Of a stretch of DNA of 64,000 bases, positions 44,990 to 54,275 are shown piece after piece. Both the position numbers and the translations under genes were made by a program. Numbering within the stretch: position 1 is the stretch's first letter; every line of letters starts with the position of its first letter. Under the pieces are notes generated by a model. That model did no database searches, was not told the origin of the DNA, and saw only the letters and a list, made by a program, of their open reading frames with translations. The stretch spans positions 411,248 through 475,247 of the forward strand of contig NZ_JAFFIX010000003.1 in NCBI RefSeq assembly GCF_016916835.1. The letters are read 5' to 3'. Source of the stretch: Actinacidiphila bryophytorum. Lineage in GTDB: Bacteria; Actinomycetota; Actinomycetes; Streptomycetales; Streptomycetaceae.

Positions 44990-46798
44990 CTACTCCCTGG
45001 CCGCCGTCAGGTCCTCGCGGCGGGCGACGGGACGCCGCTCCGCGTCCAGGACGTAGTGGAAGACATGCCGCGCCCCGCGGTGGATGGGGTCGGTGCTGAC
45101 GAGGGCGGCCTGCGGGTCGAACCAGAACACCTCGCCGCGGTGGTTCAGCGCGGTGAAGACGTGCGAGGTGCGCACGCCGTCGACGGTCGGCGGCCACTCG
45201 ACGTGGACGAAGGCGCTCGACCCGTGCCCCGCGCCGCGTACGTCGTCGGCCACCCGCTCGTACGCGGCAGGTCCTGGTCCTGTGTAGTCGAATGCGGTGC
45301 CGCCCCATACGTTGCCGTTCTCCACGCCGAACCGTTCGGCGCTCAGCACGTCGAGCGTTCCGTCCGCCGCCCTGCTGACCGTACGGGCCGCCGCGACCTG
45401 CGGGTTGCCGTACCAGGTCTCCAGGGCGGCCCGTACGTTGTCGGCGCAGTTGTTCGACCGGCCTGCCACCTGGGTGCCGCCGTCGTTCTGCAGCCGGGTC
45501 CAGTCGCCGCGCGGGTCGGGGTGGCGCTGGAAGCTGCCGTCCCGGTTGCGCGGCACCGCCTTCTCCAGCGCCCGCTGGTCGGCGTGGTCGACCGGCTGCA
45601 GCCCGTCGGGTCCCTCGCGCAGGGCGCTGCGGATGTCGTCGAGGGTGGCGCCGCGCGGCGGTACGGCGTTGCGCCAGCCCGCGGCGTTGCGGCCCGCCGC
45701 GCTGCCGCCGTCGGTGGCCAGGGCCAGCAGGACGTTGCCGAGCAGCCGCCCGCTCGCCTCGTCGCCGTCGCGCCCCCAGCCGGTGCCGAGCAGCAGCCCG
45801 GGCAGCCGCTCGGTGTGCAGGGCGAGGTCGAGCATCCCGGCGGCGGTGCCGTCGAGCCGCGTCACATAGGCCGCGGGATGGGTGAGGTTGTACGGGTCGT
45901 ACGGGTTCAGGCCGCGGGCGAAGCGCACCGCGTCGGTGGCACTGCGGATCAGCCCGCCCGCGAAGTGCTCCAGGCGGATGGGTGCGGAGGCGAAGAGGTC
46001 GGCCGTGCGGGCGCAGAAGCGGCCGGTGAAGTCCGGCAGCCCGGGGGCCAGTGCCGTCGCCGCCCGTACCGCGGCCTCGGCGCCGCGGGCGGCCGTGTCG
46101 CGCTGGTCACGCGCGGCGGCCAGCAGGTCGGCTGCGGCGCCGCGGTCGTCGGCGCCCGGATCGGTGAAGGGGCCGGGCCGTGCCGGTACGTCGGCGGCGC
46201 CGTTCGCCAGTGCGGCCCGGTAGCGGTCGACGTCGGCGTTGTAGGCCGCCGCTGCCTGCTTGCGCGCCCGGGCGCCGCGCCGCCACAGCCGTACGGCCTC
46301 CTCTGCCCTGTGCTGCGCCCACTCCACGGTGAAGGCGTAGCGCTCCAGGGCGTCGGCCGCGTCCTGGCAGGCGGTGGCCGCCCGGCCCCATGCCGCGGGC
46401 TGCGGTGCGAAGGCCGCGCGGAAGGCGTCGCCGCCGGCCCCGTACCAGTTGCCCGGGTCGAGCCTGGACAGGCCCGCGCGCCCGGTGTCGAAGGCCGTGT
46501 GCAGGCGGCGCAGGTGCCCTGCGGCGGCGCGCAGCCGGCCCGGGTCGCCGTGCAGCAGGTCCCCGGGCTCCGCGGTCTGCCCCAGCTGCTGCTCGGCCAC
46601 GTCGGCGCCGAGGCGGTCGGCGATCAGGTCGCCGGTGTCCTCGGTCCACTCGGCCGCCCGGTGCAGCCCGGCCGCGTCGAGGCCCGCGGCCAGCAGGTGG
46701 GCGTTGTCGTCGAGCAGGGCGCCGGCCGTGCGCTTGGCCGAGCGCAGCAGCCGGTCGCCGCCGTCGCCGAGCCCGTCGACCAGCGCCCTGAGGCCCAT
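44990..46798 (-). CDS. T7SS-secreted polymorphic toxin 2 with papain-fold tip
   Basis: 602 residues, paralogue of toxin 1. The first 370 residues align along their length (QQLGQTAEPGDLLHGD, NWYGAGGDAFRAAF, NPYDPYNLTHPAAYVTRL). The C-terminal tip is different in detail but has the same order of catalytic residues: Cys451 (SNNCADNV), His546 (RTSHVFTALNHRG), Asp561/Gln563 (WFDPQ). The tip is longer than in toxin 1 (about 150 against 108 residues after the Cys). The ATG overlaps the stop of the WXG partner (TGATG), so the partner and toxin are made together. Predicted secreted cysteine-dependent effector. Confidence 0.8.
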   Translation of the reverse strand: MGLRALVDGLGDGGDRLLRSAKRTAGALLDDNAHLLAAGLDAAGLHRAAEWTEDTGDLIADRLGADVAEQQLGQTAEPGDLLHGDPGRLRAAAGHLRRLHTAFDTGRAGLSRLDPGNWYGAGGDAFRAAFAPQPAAWGRAATACQDAADALERYAFTVEWAQHRAEEAVRLWRRGARARKQAAAAYNADVDRYRAALANGAADVPARPGPFTDPGADDRGAAADLLAAARDQRDTAARGAEAAVRAATALAPGLPDFTGRFCARTADLFASAPIRLEHFAGGLIRSATDAVRFARGLNPYDPYNLTHPAAYVTRLDGTAAGMLDLALHTERLPGLLLGTGWGRDGDEASGRLLGNVLLALATDGGSAAGRNAAGWRNAVPPRGATLDDIRSALREGPDGLQPVDHADQRALEKAVPRNRDGSFQRHPDPRGDWTRLQNDGGTQVAGRSNNCADNVRAALETWYGNPQVAAARTVSRAADGTLDVLSAERFGVENGNVWGGTAFDYTGPGPAAYERVADDVRGAGHGSSAFVHVEWPPTVDGVRTSHVFTALNHRGEVFWFDPQAALVSTDPIHRGARHVFHYVLDAERRPVARREDLTAARE

Positions 46799-47457
46799 CA
46801 GCCGCCGCTGCCGGTGCCACCGCCCTGCGCCTGCTGCTGCGCGCGCTCCTCGGGGGTGGGGCCGTAGATCTGGTCGAGCGTCTGGTCGTACTCGTCCTTG
46901 TGCCCGCTGAGTGTCGCCGCCGTCTCCAGGGGGATCGACTGGCTCATGTCGTGGGCGGTGTCCTTCCAGGTCTGCCCCATGTCGGAGAGCGCCTGCTGGG
47001 CGGACTTGGCACTGTAGTCGGGGTGCAGGAAGTCGTTGATCGGGTTGTCGGAGCCGATCTGGCTCCACGACATGTTCTCCTCCTGCTCCTCCGTCAGGTT
47101 GGGGTTCCCGATGTCGGAGGCCACGACGACCTTGAGGGTCTTCATGGCGTACTGGTCCATCTCGTAGTACGTGCCCGCCGCCAGGCCCAGCCGCTGCGCG
47201 ATCTGGTCGGCGTCCTGGACGATGGTCCGCACGCCCCACTCCCACCGGTCGCAGAAGCCGTCGAAGGCCGACGTGAGGCCGTCGTGCCCGGTCTGCATGC
47301 CGGTCAGCTTGAGGTTGGAGAAGCCGCGGCCGACGTCGGCCGCCGCCTCCTGGCCCATGGACTGCAGTTCGTGGATGACGCCGTTGAGCCCGGCCGCCGT
47401 CTGCGCCAGCGCCGTTTCGGTGACGTTGTAGCCGTCGCCGCCCCCGCCTCCGGTCAT
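46798..47457 (-). CDS. WXG-type T7SS partner protein of toxin 2
   Basis: 219 residues. Helical, with the turn DRWEWGVRTIV (Trp-Glu-Trp-Gly) between long helices in the first 110 residues, then an acidic helical region with ETAATLSGHKDEYDQTLDQ and a Gln/Gly tail. Overlaps both neighbours: its start with the SseB-like gene (ATGA), its stop with the toxin (TGATG). It is longer than a WXG100 protein; the role is probably to pair with the toxin's N-terminal helices and guide it to EccC. No direct family name known to me. Confidence 0.68.
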   Translation of the reverse strand: MTGGGGGDGYNVTETALAQTAAGLNGVIHELQSMGQEAAADVGRGFSNLKLTGMQTGHDGLTSAFDGFCDRWEWGVRTIVQDADQIAQRLGLAAGTYYEMDQYAMKTLKVVVASDIGNPNLTEEQEENMSWSQIGSDNPINDFLHPDYSAKSAQQALSDMGQTWKDTAHDMSQSIPLETAATLSGHKDEYDQTLDQIYGPTPEERAQQQAQGGGTGSGG

Positions 47458-48131
47458 CGTTCCTCCCCGTTGCCTGCCACGGCGTCCACCGCGGCCCTGT
47501 CAGGTACCACTCCCGCCACCGGCGGGAAGATCATCGGGCGGCTGCCCGCCACGTCCAGTGCCACGCCTGCCGGTTCGCCGACCGCGGGCACGACCTCGTC
47601 CAGCAGCCGCCAGCCGTAGACCGTCACATAGTCCACGTCGGAGGAGCCGTCGGCGCCCCGCGCCATCACGAAGCGGGCCAGTTCCGTGTCGTCGGAGAAG
47701 GCGTACACCCAGTGCACCCCGCCCATGCTGGTCGCCCACAGGTCGCCGCCGTCGAGGGTCGGCACCATGACCAGGCTCGCCCGGAAGGCGTCGAGCAGAG
47801 CGTCGGGGTCGCCGTTGCCCGCGTGCAGGTCGGCGAGTTCCGAGACGAGGGCGGCGTGGGCGCCCTCCTGGGCGCTGGGCAGCATGCCGAAGGCCGCGGC
47901 GACCGGCACCTGCGGGCTGTCGCCCGCACGGTCCACCAGCTCCGTCAGCCGCGACCAGGCGCCGCCGGCGTCACCGCCGTCGACACCGGCACCGGCAGAG
48001 CCGGCGCCTTTCGCGCCGGTACTGTCCGAGCCGTTTCCGCCGGTACTGTCCGAGCCGTTGCCGTTCGCACCGGGTTCGCCCGGCGCCTGGTCACCGCCGG
48101 AACCGTACAGCCGGTCCCAGTCCGACTTCAT
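47454..48131 (-). CDS. SseB-family protein in the T7SS effector operon
   Basis: 225 residues. The N-terminal 60 residues are Gly/Ser/Asn-rich with a direct repeat GSDSTGGN. The remaining part fits the SseB-type alpha/beta domain: LLDAFRASLVMVPTLDGG, WVYAFSDDTELARFV, YVTVYGWRLLDEVVPAVGE, GVALDVAGSRPMIFPP. SseB-like domains are frequent beside actinobacterial T7SS genes; their job is unknown, perhaps chaperone-like. The ATG at 48131 follows GGGGG. First gene of the leftward operon into toxin 2. Confidence 0.75.
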   Translation of the reverse strand: MKSDWDRLYGSGGDQAPGEPGANGNGSDSTGGNGSDSTGAKGAGSAGAGVDGGDAGGAWSRLTELVDRAGDSPQVPVAAAFGMLPSAQEGAHAALVSELADLHAGNGDPDALLDAFRASLVMVPTLDGGDLWATSMGGVHWVYAFSDDTELARFVMARGADGSSDVDYVTVYGWRLLDEVVPAVGEPAGVALDVAGSRPMIFPPVAGVVPDRAAVDAVAGNGEER

Positions 48132-48239
48132 GATCGTGCCCCCATCGCCGGTGCGGCCGCCGACCTGCGGCCGCACTCATCCCGACAAAAAACCTAGCAG
48201 GCGGCGGGGAAAGCGGAAGTCCGGCGTCAACCGCCCGGC
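48132..48239 (-). promoter_or_regulatory. Gap between eccC and the effector operon
   Basis: 108 bases, both neighbours on the minus strand. Minus-strand TAGGTT followed by TTTT at 48187-48196 is a possible -10 box for the SseB-like operon, without a good -35. Read-through from eccC is equally possible. Confidence 0.3.
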
Positions 48240-51200
48240 TCACCCCTCGGCGGTCCAGGCCAGCTGCACCAACCGGGCGCCGCCGCGCCGCGCGGCGAAG
48301 ATCGCCCGCCCGGGTGGCATCGGGCGCGGCCTGACCGAGGCCATCAGCTCGCCCTCGTTCGGGTCGCCGGACAACACCAGGCCCTGCGCGGCCAGTTCCT
48401 TGGCGCGCTGCATGAACGGCTCGTACATCGAGCGCCCCGCACCGCCGCTGCTGCGGGCGATGATGAAGCGGACGCCGACATCGCGGGCGAAGGGGAGGCT
48501 GTCGGCGAGCTGCGCCATCGGGTTGCTGCCGGCGGAGACCAGCTCGTAGTCGTCGATCAGCACGAACAGCTGCGGGCCGCTCCACCAGCTGCGGTCCCGC
48601 AGCTGCCGCGGGGTGACGTCGGGTCCCGGGGCGCGCCGCTCGACGAGTTTCTGCACCTCGGTCATGTGCGTCTCCATCGCGGCGGACGCGGCGATGTACT
48701 CCAGCATGTGGCTCTCCGGCAGCGAGCCCAGCAGGGTGCGCCGGTAGTCGCCGACGACGAGCATCGCCTCCTGCGGGGTGTAGCGCCGGCTGAGCTGCTG
48801 GGCGATGTGCCGCAGCGCGGCCGTCTTGCCCGACTCGCTGTCGCCGAAGATGATCAGCACCGGGTCGGTCTCGAAGTTCACGAAGACCGGGGCGAGTGCC
48901 GTCTCGTCGATGCCGATCGCGATGCCGCGCTCCGGGAAGCGCGAACCGTCCGGCAGCTGCTCGGCGGTGAGCATCGTCGGCAGCATCCGCACACCGGGTG
49001 CCGCCGCACCTGTCCAAGCCGAGTTGACCGCCTCGACCAAACCTGCGCCGCCTTCGGTGAGGTCGGCCGCCGAGGAGCTGCCGTCGATCCGCGGCAGACC
49101 CGCCATGAAGTGCAGCTGCGCGGGAGTGATGCCGCGGCCCGGCACCCCGGCCGGCACGTTCGCCGCGACCTTGCGGTTGATCTCGGAGTCCATGGTGTCG
49201 CCGAGCCGCAGTTCCAGCCGGTTGAGCAACTGGTCCTTGAGCGCGGCCCTGACCTCCATGTAGCGCGACGCGGTGAGCACCACGTGCACACCGAAGCCCA
49301 GGCCGCGGGCCGCGATGTCGGCGACGACAGGCTCCAGGCGCTCGTTGTCCTGCTTGAACGCCCCCCAGCCGTCGATCAGCAGGAAGACGTCGCCCCACTG
49401 CTCGTCGGGCAGTTCACCGGTCGCCCGCAGCCTGCGGTAGGACGCGACGGTGTCGATGCCGCGGCTGCGGAAGACCTCCTCGCGGCGGGCCAGCACTCCG
49501 GCGACCTCGGCGACGGCCCGGCGCACCCGGTCAGGCTCCAGGCGCCCCGCGACACCGCCGACATGGGCCAGGCCGTCCATCGCGCGCAGCGCGCCGCCGC
49601 CGAAGTCCAGGCAGTAGAACTGCACCTCGCTCGGCGTGTGGGTCAGCGCGAAGGACGCCACCAGGGTGCGCAGCATGGTGGACTTGCCGCTGCGCGGGCC
49701 GCCCACGATCAGGCCGTGGCCCGCGGCGCCGCTGAAGTCCAGCGTCAGCGGGTCGCGGCGCTGCTCGAACGGCTTGTCCACGATGCCCAGCGGAACCGCG
49801 AGACTTCCCAGCGCCACCCCGCTGCTCGCCTGCAGACCGCGGTCGGCGGTCACCGCGAGCGGCATCAGCCGGTCCAGGCTCGGCGCCTCGTCCAGCGGCG
49901 GCAGCCACACCTGGTGCGCCTCGGGGCCGCGGCCCTCCAGGCGCCGCACCAGCACGTCCAGGACGGTGTCGGCGACGGCGTCGTCGCGCTGCGCAGCCAA
50001 CGGCTGCACCACCGGGGCGCTCAGCGCCACCGGCGCCGCGGTGAAGGGCGCGGCCCTGCGGCCGCTCTGCGCGCCGCCGGCGGCGTCGGCTTCCCGGCCC
50101 CTGCGGTGCGGACCCGACACATATGCGGCCTTGAACCGCACCATGGTGTCGGTGCCGAACTTGAGATAGCCCGAACCGGGCACCGACGGCAGGTGGTAGG
50201 CGTCGGGCACGCCGAGCGCGGCCCGCGACTCCGAGGCGGAGAAGGTCCGCAGGCCGATGCGGTAGGACAGGTACGTGTCCAGGCCGCGCAGCCGGCCCTC
50301 CTCCAGGCGCTGCGAGGCCAGCAGCAGGTGCACGCCCAGCGACCGGCCGATCCGGCCGATCTGGATGAACATGTCGATGAACTCGGGCTTGGCGGTCAGC
50401 AGCTCGCTGAACTCGTCGATGACCAGTACCAGCGACGCCAGCGGCTCCAGGGCCGCGCCCGCGGTCCTGGCCCGCTCGTAGTCGTGGATGTTGGCGTAGT
50501 TGCCGGTGGACTTCAGCAGCTCCTGGCGGCGCTGGAGTTCACCTGTGATCGAGTCGCGCATGCGGTCGACCAGGGTCAGGTCGTCCGCCAGGTTGGTGAT
50601 GACCGCCGACACGTGCGGCATCTCGCTCATACCGGCGAAGGTCGCGCCGCCCTTGAAGTCGGCGAGCACGAAGTTCAGCGACTCCGAGGAGTGCGTGACG
50701 GCCAGGCCGAGCACCAGGGTGCGCAGCAGCTCGGACTTGCCGGAACCGGTGGCGCCCACGCACAGCCCGTGCGGGCCCATGCCCTCCTGCGCGGCCTCCT
50801 TCAGGTCGAGGTAGACCGGCTCGCCGTCCTCGCCGACGCCGATCGGCACCCGCAGCCGCTCGTGCTGGCTGCGCGGGACCCAGCCGCGTGCCACGTCGAA
50901 GGACGAGGCCTCGCCGATGCCCATCAGGTCGGTGAAGTCCAGGTTGGACAGCAGCGGTTCGTCCTCGCCGCCGTCCGCGGGGCGCAGCGGGGCGAGCTGC
51001 CGGGCCAGCGACTCGGCCTCGATCGCGCTGAGCCGGTCGGGGGCGCCGCCGTAGGCGCCGCCGGCCGACGAGCGCAGCAGCATCTCCTCCGCGGTGCAGC
51101 GCAGCCACAGGTCGCCGCGCGGCTCGCCGGTCTCGCCGGGCGCCATCTCCACGATGGTGACGCCCAGCAGGCCTTCGCCCGCGGCCAGCACGGACGTGGG

Positions 51201-52172
51201 GGGCACCGTGCCGCCGTCCACGAAGACCACCAGGTGCGGCTGGTCGAGCAGCGGGGTCGCGTCCCGCTGGAAGCGCGGCCGGTCCTCCAGGCGGCTGCGC
51301 AGCAGCTCCTCCAGCTCGCCCACGTCGCCCACCACGAGCCGCCGGGTGCCGGCACCGTCGACCTCGGCCAGGGACTGCGAGTGGGGCAGCCACTTGACCC
51401 ACTCCCACTCGCGCAGCGCGGACGGCGAGGCGGCCACGCCGAGCACCAGGTCGGCGGGGGAGTGCAGCGTCGACAGCTGGGCGATCATCGCGCGCGCCTG
51501 CCCGTAGACCGCTTCGGGTTCACCGGTCAGCGCGACATGCGAGAACGCCCGCAGCGACACCGCGAGCGGCAGTCCCTCGACGGTGCCGTAGGCGGCGATG
51601 AAGCGCTGCATGGCGTGGGCGGTGAGCGGTTCGAGCTGGTCGACGGGGGCGGTGTCGGGGGCGACCAGCGGGGTGGCGAGCTGCTGCGGGGCGAGCCCGA
51701 CCCGTACCTGCCCGAAGTCGTCGTCGCCCGGGCGGCGTTCCCAGACCCGCTTGCCCTCGGCGGCCAGCGCCCACAGCTGGTCGGGCGCCGGGTGGGTGTA
51801 GAGCTGGCTGCTGCGCTGCTGGTCGGCGACCTTGCGGGCCTTGCGCCGCTGCTGGGCGAGGTACTTGAGGTAGTCGCGGCGGCTGTCGGCCATGTGCCCG
51901 CTGGCGCCCTGCCGGGTGCGGACGACCTGGGCGATGCCCATCGCCACCATGGAGGTCATCATCAGACCGCCCATGACCTTCATGATCGGCTGGGACCCCG
52001 GCATGAAGAAGTACGCCGCGGAGCCGCCCATGGCGAGCATGGGCAGCAGCATCATCATCACGCCCTGGTCCTGGCCGCGCTGCAGTTCGGGCGGTGACGC
52101 CAGCTCAAGCTCTTCCGACGGCATCTCGGGCGGGAATGCCCGCGCCGGACGCTTGACGATGACCGAACTCAC
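48240..52172 (-). CDS. eccC: Type VII secretion ATPase EccC (single-chain, three ATPase domains)
   Basis: FtsK/SpoIIIE-type motor that recognises substrates and powers secretion. 1310 residues, so the EccCa and EccCb parts are fused. Two membrane helices near 38-85 with a Met-rich start. Walker A motifs: GATGSGKS (473-480), GGPRSGKS (824-831), GDSESGKT (1110-1117). The first ATPase also has LVLVIDEFSELL (Walker B with Glu) and SYRIGLRTFSASESRAALG. The GTG start is divergent from eccD. It lies beside the effector genes, whose products it should bind through WXG/YxxxE-type signals. Confidence 0.96.
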   Translation of the reverse strand: MSSVIVKRPARAFPPEMPSEELELASPPELQRGQDQGVMMMLLPMLAMGGSAAYFFMPGSQPIMKVMGGLMMTSMVAMGIAQVVRTRQGASGHMADSRRDYLKYLAQQRRKARKVADQQRSSQLYTHPAPDQLWALAAEGKRVWERRPGDDDFGQVRVGLAPQQLATPLVAPDTAPVDQLEPLTAHAMQRFIAAYGTVEGLPLAVSLRAFSHVALTGEPEAVYGQARAMIAQLSTLHSPADLVLGVAASPSALREWEWVKWLPHSQSLAEVDGAGTRRLVVGDVGELEELLRSRLEDRPRFQRDATPLLDQPHLVVFVDGGTVPPTSVLAAGEGLLGVTIVEMAPGETGEPRGDLWLRCTAEEMLLRSSAGGAYGGAPDRLSAIEAESLARQLAPLRPADGGEDEPLLSNLDFTDLMGIGEASSFDVARGWVPRSQHERLRVPIGVGEDGEPVYLDLKEAAQEGMGPHGLCVGATGSGKSELLRTLVLGLAVTHSSESLNFVLADFKGGATFAGMSEMPHVSAVITNLADDLTLVDRMRDSITGELQRRQELLKSTGNYANIHDYERARTAGAALEPLASLVLVIDEFSELLTAKPEFIDMFIQIGRIGRSLGVHLLLASQRLEEGRLRGLDTYLSYRIGLRTFSASESRAALGVPDAYHLPSVPGSGYLKFGTDTMVRFKAAYVSGPHRRGREADAAGGAQSGRRAAPFTAAPVALSAPVVQPLAAQRDDAVADTVLDVLVRRLEGRGPEAHQVWLPPLDEAPSLDRLMPLAVTADRGLQASSGVALGSLAVPLGIVDKPFEQRRDPLTLDFSGAAGHGLIVGGPRSGKSTMLRTLVASFALTHTPSEVQFYCLDFGGGALRAMDGLAHVGGVAGRLEPDRVRRAVAEVAGVLARREEVFRSRGIDTVASYRRLRATGELPDEQWGDVFLLIDGWGAFKQDNERLEPVVADIAARGLGFGVHVVLTASRYMEVRAALKDQLLNRLELRLGDTMDSEINRKVAANVPAGVPGRGITPAQLHFMAGLPRIDGSSSAADLTEGGAGLVEAVNSAWTGAAAPGVRMLPTMLTAEQLPDGSRFPERGIAIGIDETALAPVFVNFETDPVLIIFGDSESGKTAALRHIAQQLSRRYTPQEAMLVVGDYRRTLLGSLPESHMLEYIAASAAMETHMTEVQKLVERRAPGPDVTPRQLRDRSWWSGPQLFVLIDDYELVSAGSNPMAQLADSLPFARDVGVRFIIARSSGGAGRSMYEPFMQRAKELAAQGLVLSGDPNEGELMASVRPRPMPPGRAIFAARRGGARLVQLAWTAEG

Positions 52173-52307
52173 TGATGTGCTCGCCCCCCGGGATCATCGA
52201 CCCGTTGTGACTGATATTTTGTCGCAGATACTACTTACAGCCATCGTCCACCGGCCAGGCGGGAGTTGGCTGACGCAAAACCGAAGCACCCTAGGGGGCA
52301 CAGCGCG
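52173..52307. promoter_or_regulatory. Divergent promoter region eccC / eccD
   Basis: 135 bases, locally A+T-richer than the flanks (ctgatattttgtcg near 52210). TTGTGA at 52204-52209 with GATACT 16 bases later is a possible promoter toward eccD. No convincing pair toward eccC. AGGGGG at 52293-52298 is the eccD ribosome binding site. Confidence 0.4.
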
Positions 52308-53774
52308 GTGAGCACGATCTCAGCGACCGGATTCTGCCGCGTCACGGTCGTAGCACCGGACAGCAGGATCGACGTGGCATTGCCCGACGACCTTCCGGTC
52401 GCCGATCTGCGTCCCGACATCCTGCGCCTTTCCGGGCAGGTGCAGACCGAGGAGGAGCCGACCGGCTTCCACCTCGTACGCCGGGACGGCAGTGTCCTCG
52501 ACCCCGCCCTGTCGCTGTCGGCGCAGCGCGTCCTGGACGGCGAGCTGATCGCGCTGCGCGCCTACGCGGAGTCGCTGCCGCCGGCCGTCCACGACGACGT
52601 GGCCGACGCCATCGCCACCGCCGTCGTCCGCGACCGGCGCCGCTGGGACGACGACCTGATGCGGGTCGTCGGCCTGACCGGCGGCGCGGTGCTGCTGGTG
52701 ATGATGGGTTTCGTGCTGTGGTGGGCGGAGCCGATCCGGCACGACATGCACTCCATGCCGGGCGTGGTCGCCGGTGTGCTCGGTACGGTCCTGGTCGCCT
52801 TCGCCGCGGTGCGCGCCCGGATCTACCGCGACCGCGTCGCCGCGGTCGCCCTGGGCCTCGCGGCGCTGCCGCACCTGCTCATCGCCGGCTCCGGCATCGT
52901 CGCCCCCGACCACGGGCACGGCCCGGGACGGCTGCAGTTCATGGTCGGCTGCGCGACGGTCCTGGTGGCCTCGGCGATCCTGGTCGCGGTACTGCCCACC
53001 GGCGACGCCCCCTTCGTGGCGTCGGCCTTCCTCGCCGCCGCCGGCACCCTGGCGACATACGGCGCCATCGCCACCGACGCCCCGCCGCGGGGGGTCGCCT
53101 CGGTCGCGGCTGTCGCCGCGGTCGCCCTGGTCGGCTTCCTGCCGGGCTGGTCGGCGCGCTTCGCCCGGCTACCGATCGGCTTCGGGTCGCCCGAGCCGTC
53201 CGCCGAGGTCATGGAGCGCTACGGCGACCGCCGCGAGCCCGAGCAGGCCATCGACTACGAGGCGGTCGCCGCGCAGGCCCGCCGCGGCCACGAACTGCTG
53301 CTCGGCCTGGTCGGCGGCTGCGCGGCGACCGTCGTGGGCGCCGCCGCGGTGATGAGCTTCTCGGACTCCGCGCCCGCCCAGGTGCTCGCACTGACCGCCG
53401 GGGTCGCGGCGCTGCTGCGCGCCCGGCTCTTCCGCTACACCAGCCAGGTCGCGAGCCTGGTGGTCGCCGGCATCCTCGCGGTGGCCCTGCTGATCCTCGG
53501 GCTGGCGCTCAACCCGGACATGTCGCTGCTGATCCACCTGGCCAGGGGCGACCACGGGCCGCTCGACCTGCACACGCTGTGGCTGTCCGCGGCGATCGCG
53601 GCCGGCGCGGTGCTGCTGGTGGCGATCGGCCTGATCGTGCCCCGCAAGGGCGTGTCCCCCTTCTGGGGCCGCAGCCTGGACCTCGCCGAGGGCGCTGTGC
53701 TGCTGTCGCTGGTCCCGCTGTGCCTGGGCGTCCTCAAGGTCTACGGCTCGGTCCGCGGGCTGAGCAGCGACTGA
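52308..53774 (+). CDS. eccD: Type VII secretion integral membrane protein EccD
   Basis: Forms the multi-helix membrane barrel of the ESX complex. 488 residues. N-terminal ubiquitin-like YukD domain (1-85: GFCRVTVVAPDSRIDVALPD, then DGELIALRAY), then about 11 membrane helices from residue 120 to the end. The cytosolic loop at 305-335 contains SAEVMERYGDRREPEQAIDYE. The GTG at 52308 starts directly at the YukD strand and has a good ribosome binding site; the longer frame from 52266 is unlikely. It ends the T7SS locus; rpsO follows after 213 bases. Confidence 0.93.
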   Translation: MSTISATGFCRVTVVAPDSRIDVALPDDLPVADLRPDILRLSGQVQTEEEPTGFHLVRRDGSVLDPALSLSAQRVLDGELIALRAYAESLPPAVHDDVADAIATAVVRDRRRWDDDLMRVVGLTGGAVLLVMMGFVLWWAEPIRHDMHSMPGVVAGVLGTVLVAFAAVRARIYRDRVAAVALGLAALPHLLIAGSGIVAPDHGHGPGRLQFMVGCATVLVASAILVAVLPTGDAPFVASAFLAAAGTLATYGAIATDAPPRGVASVAAVAAVALVGFLPGWSARFARLPIGFGSPEPSAEVMERYGDRREPEQAIDYEAVAAQARRGHELLLGLVGGCAATVVGAAAVMSFSDSAPAQVLALTAGVAALLRARLFRYTSQVASLVVAGILAVALLILGLALNPDMSLLIHLARGDHGPLDLHTLWLSAAIAAGAVLLVAIGLIVPRKGVSPFWGRSLDLAEGAVLLSLVPLCLGVLKVYGSVRGLSSD

Positions 53775-53987
53775 CGGGCGGCACCGACAGCCCGGACGCA
53801 TGCCCGGCGGGTCATGCCCGGCGGGTTCGATGACCCGCCGGTAAGGAGCCCGTCGACCGGCTGGTACTCTGGGTGACGGTCACCTGTGTGTTCACGCCCG
53901 GTGACCGTACGCCGTGCGAGTCACCTGAGATTTCCCCGCGATGCAGACCGGGGACGCTCGCCGGCCGTGACCCCAAGAGGAGTCCGT

Positions 53988-54275
53988 ATGTCGCTCGACG
54001 TCGAGACGAAGAAGCAGATCATCGCCGAGTTCGGCACCAAGGAGGGCGACACCGGCTCCCCCGAGGTCCAGGTGGCCCTGCTGTCGCGCCGGATCTCGGA
54101 CCTGACCGAGCACCTCAAGACCCACAAGCACGACCACCACTCGCGTCGTGGTCTGCTGATCCTGGTCGGCCAGCGCCGCCGTCTGCTGCAGTACCTGGCC
54201 AAGAAGGACATCACGCGCTTCCGTGAGCTCCGCGAGCGCCTCGGCATCCGTGCCGGCGCGGCGGGCGTTCGCTAG
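53988..54275 (+). CDS. rpsO: 30S ribosomal protein S15
   Basis: 95 residues; binds the 16S rRNA central domain early in 30S assembly. Contains [22 protein letters not shown] and [25 protein letters not shown]. The ATG at 53988 has AGAGGAG upstream and gives the standard size; the upstream in-frame extension is not conserved. The rpsO-pnp order is widespread in bacteria. An intrinsic terminator or attenuator follows 10 bases after the stop. Confidence 0.98.
   Translation: MSLDVETKKQIIAEFGTKEGDTGSPEVQVALLSRRISDLTEHLKTHKHDHHSRRGLLILVGQRRRLLQYLAKKDITRFRELRERLGIRAGAAGVR

Noticed and set aside
42787..46798. Toxin genes as phage or transposon cargo
   Set aside because: No integrase, transposase or repeat ends nearby, and base composition is like the core; they fit as ESX substrates.
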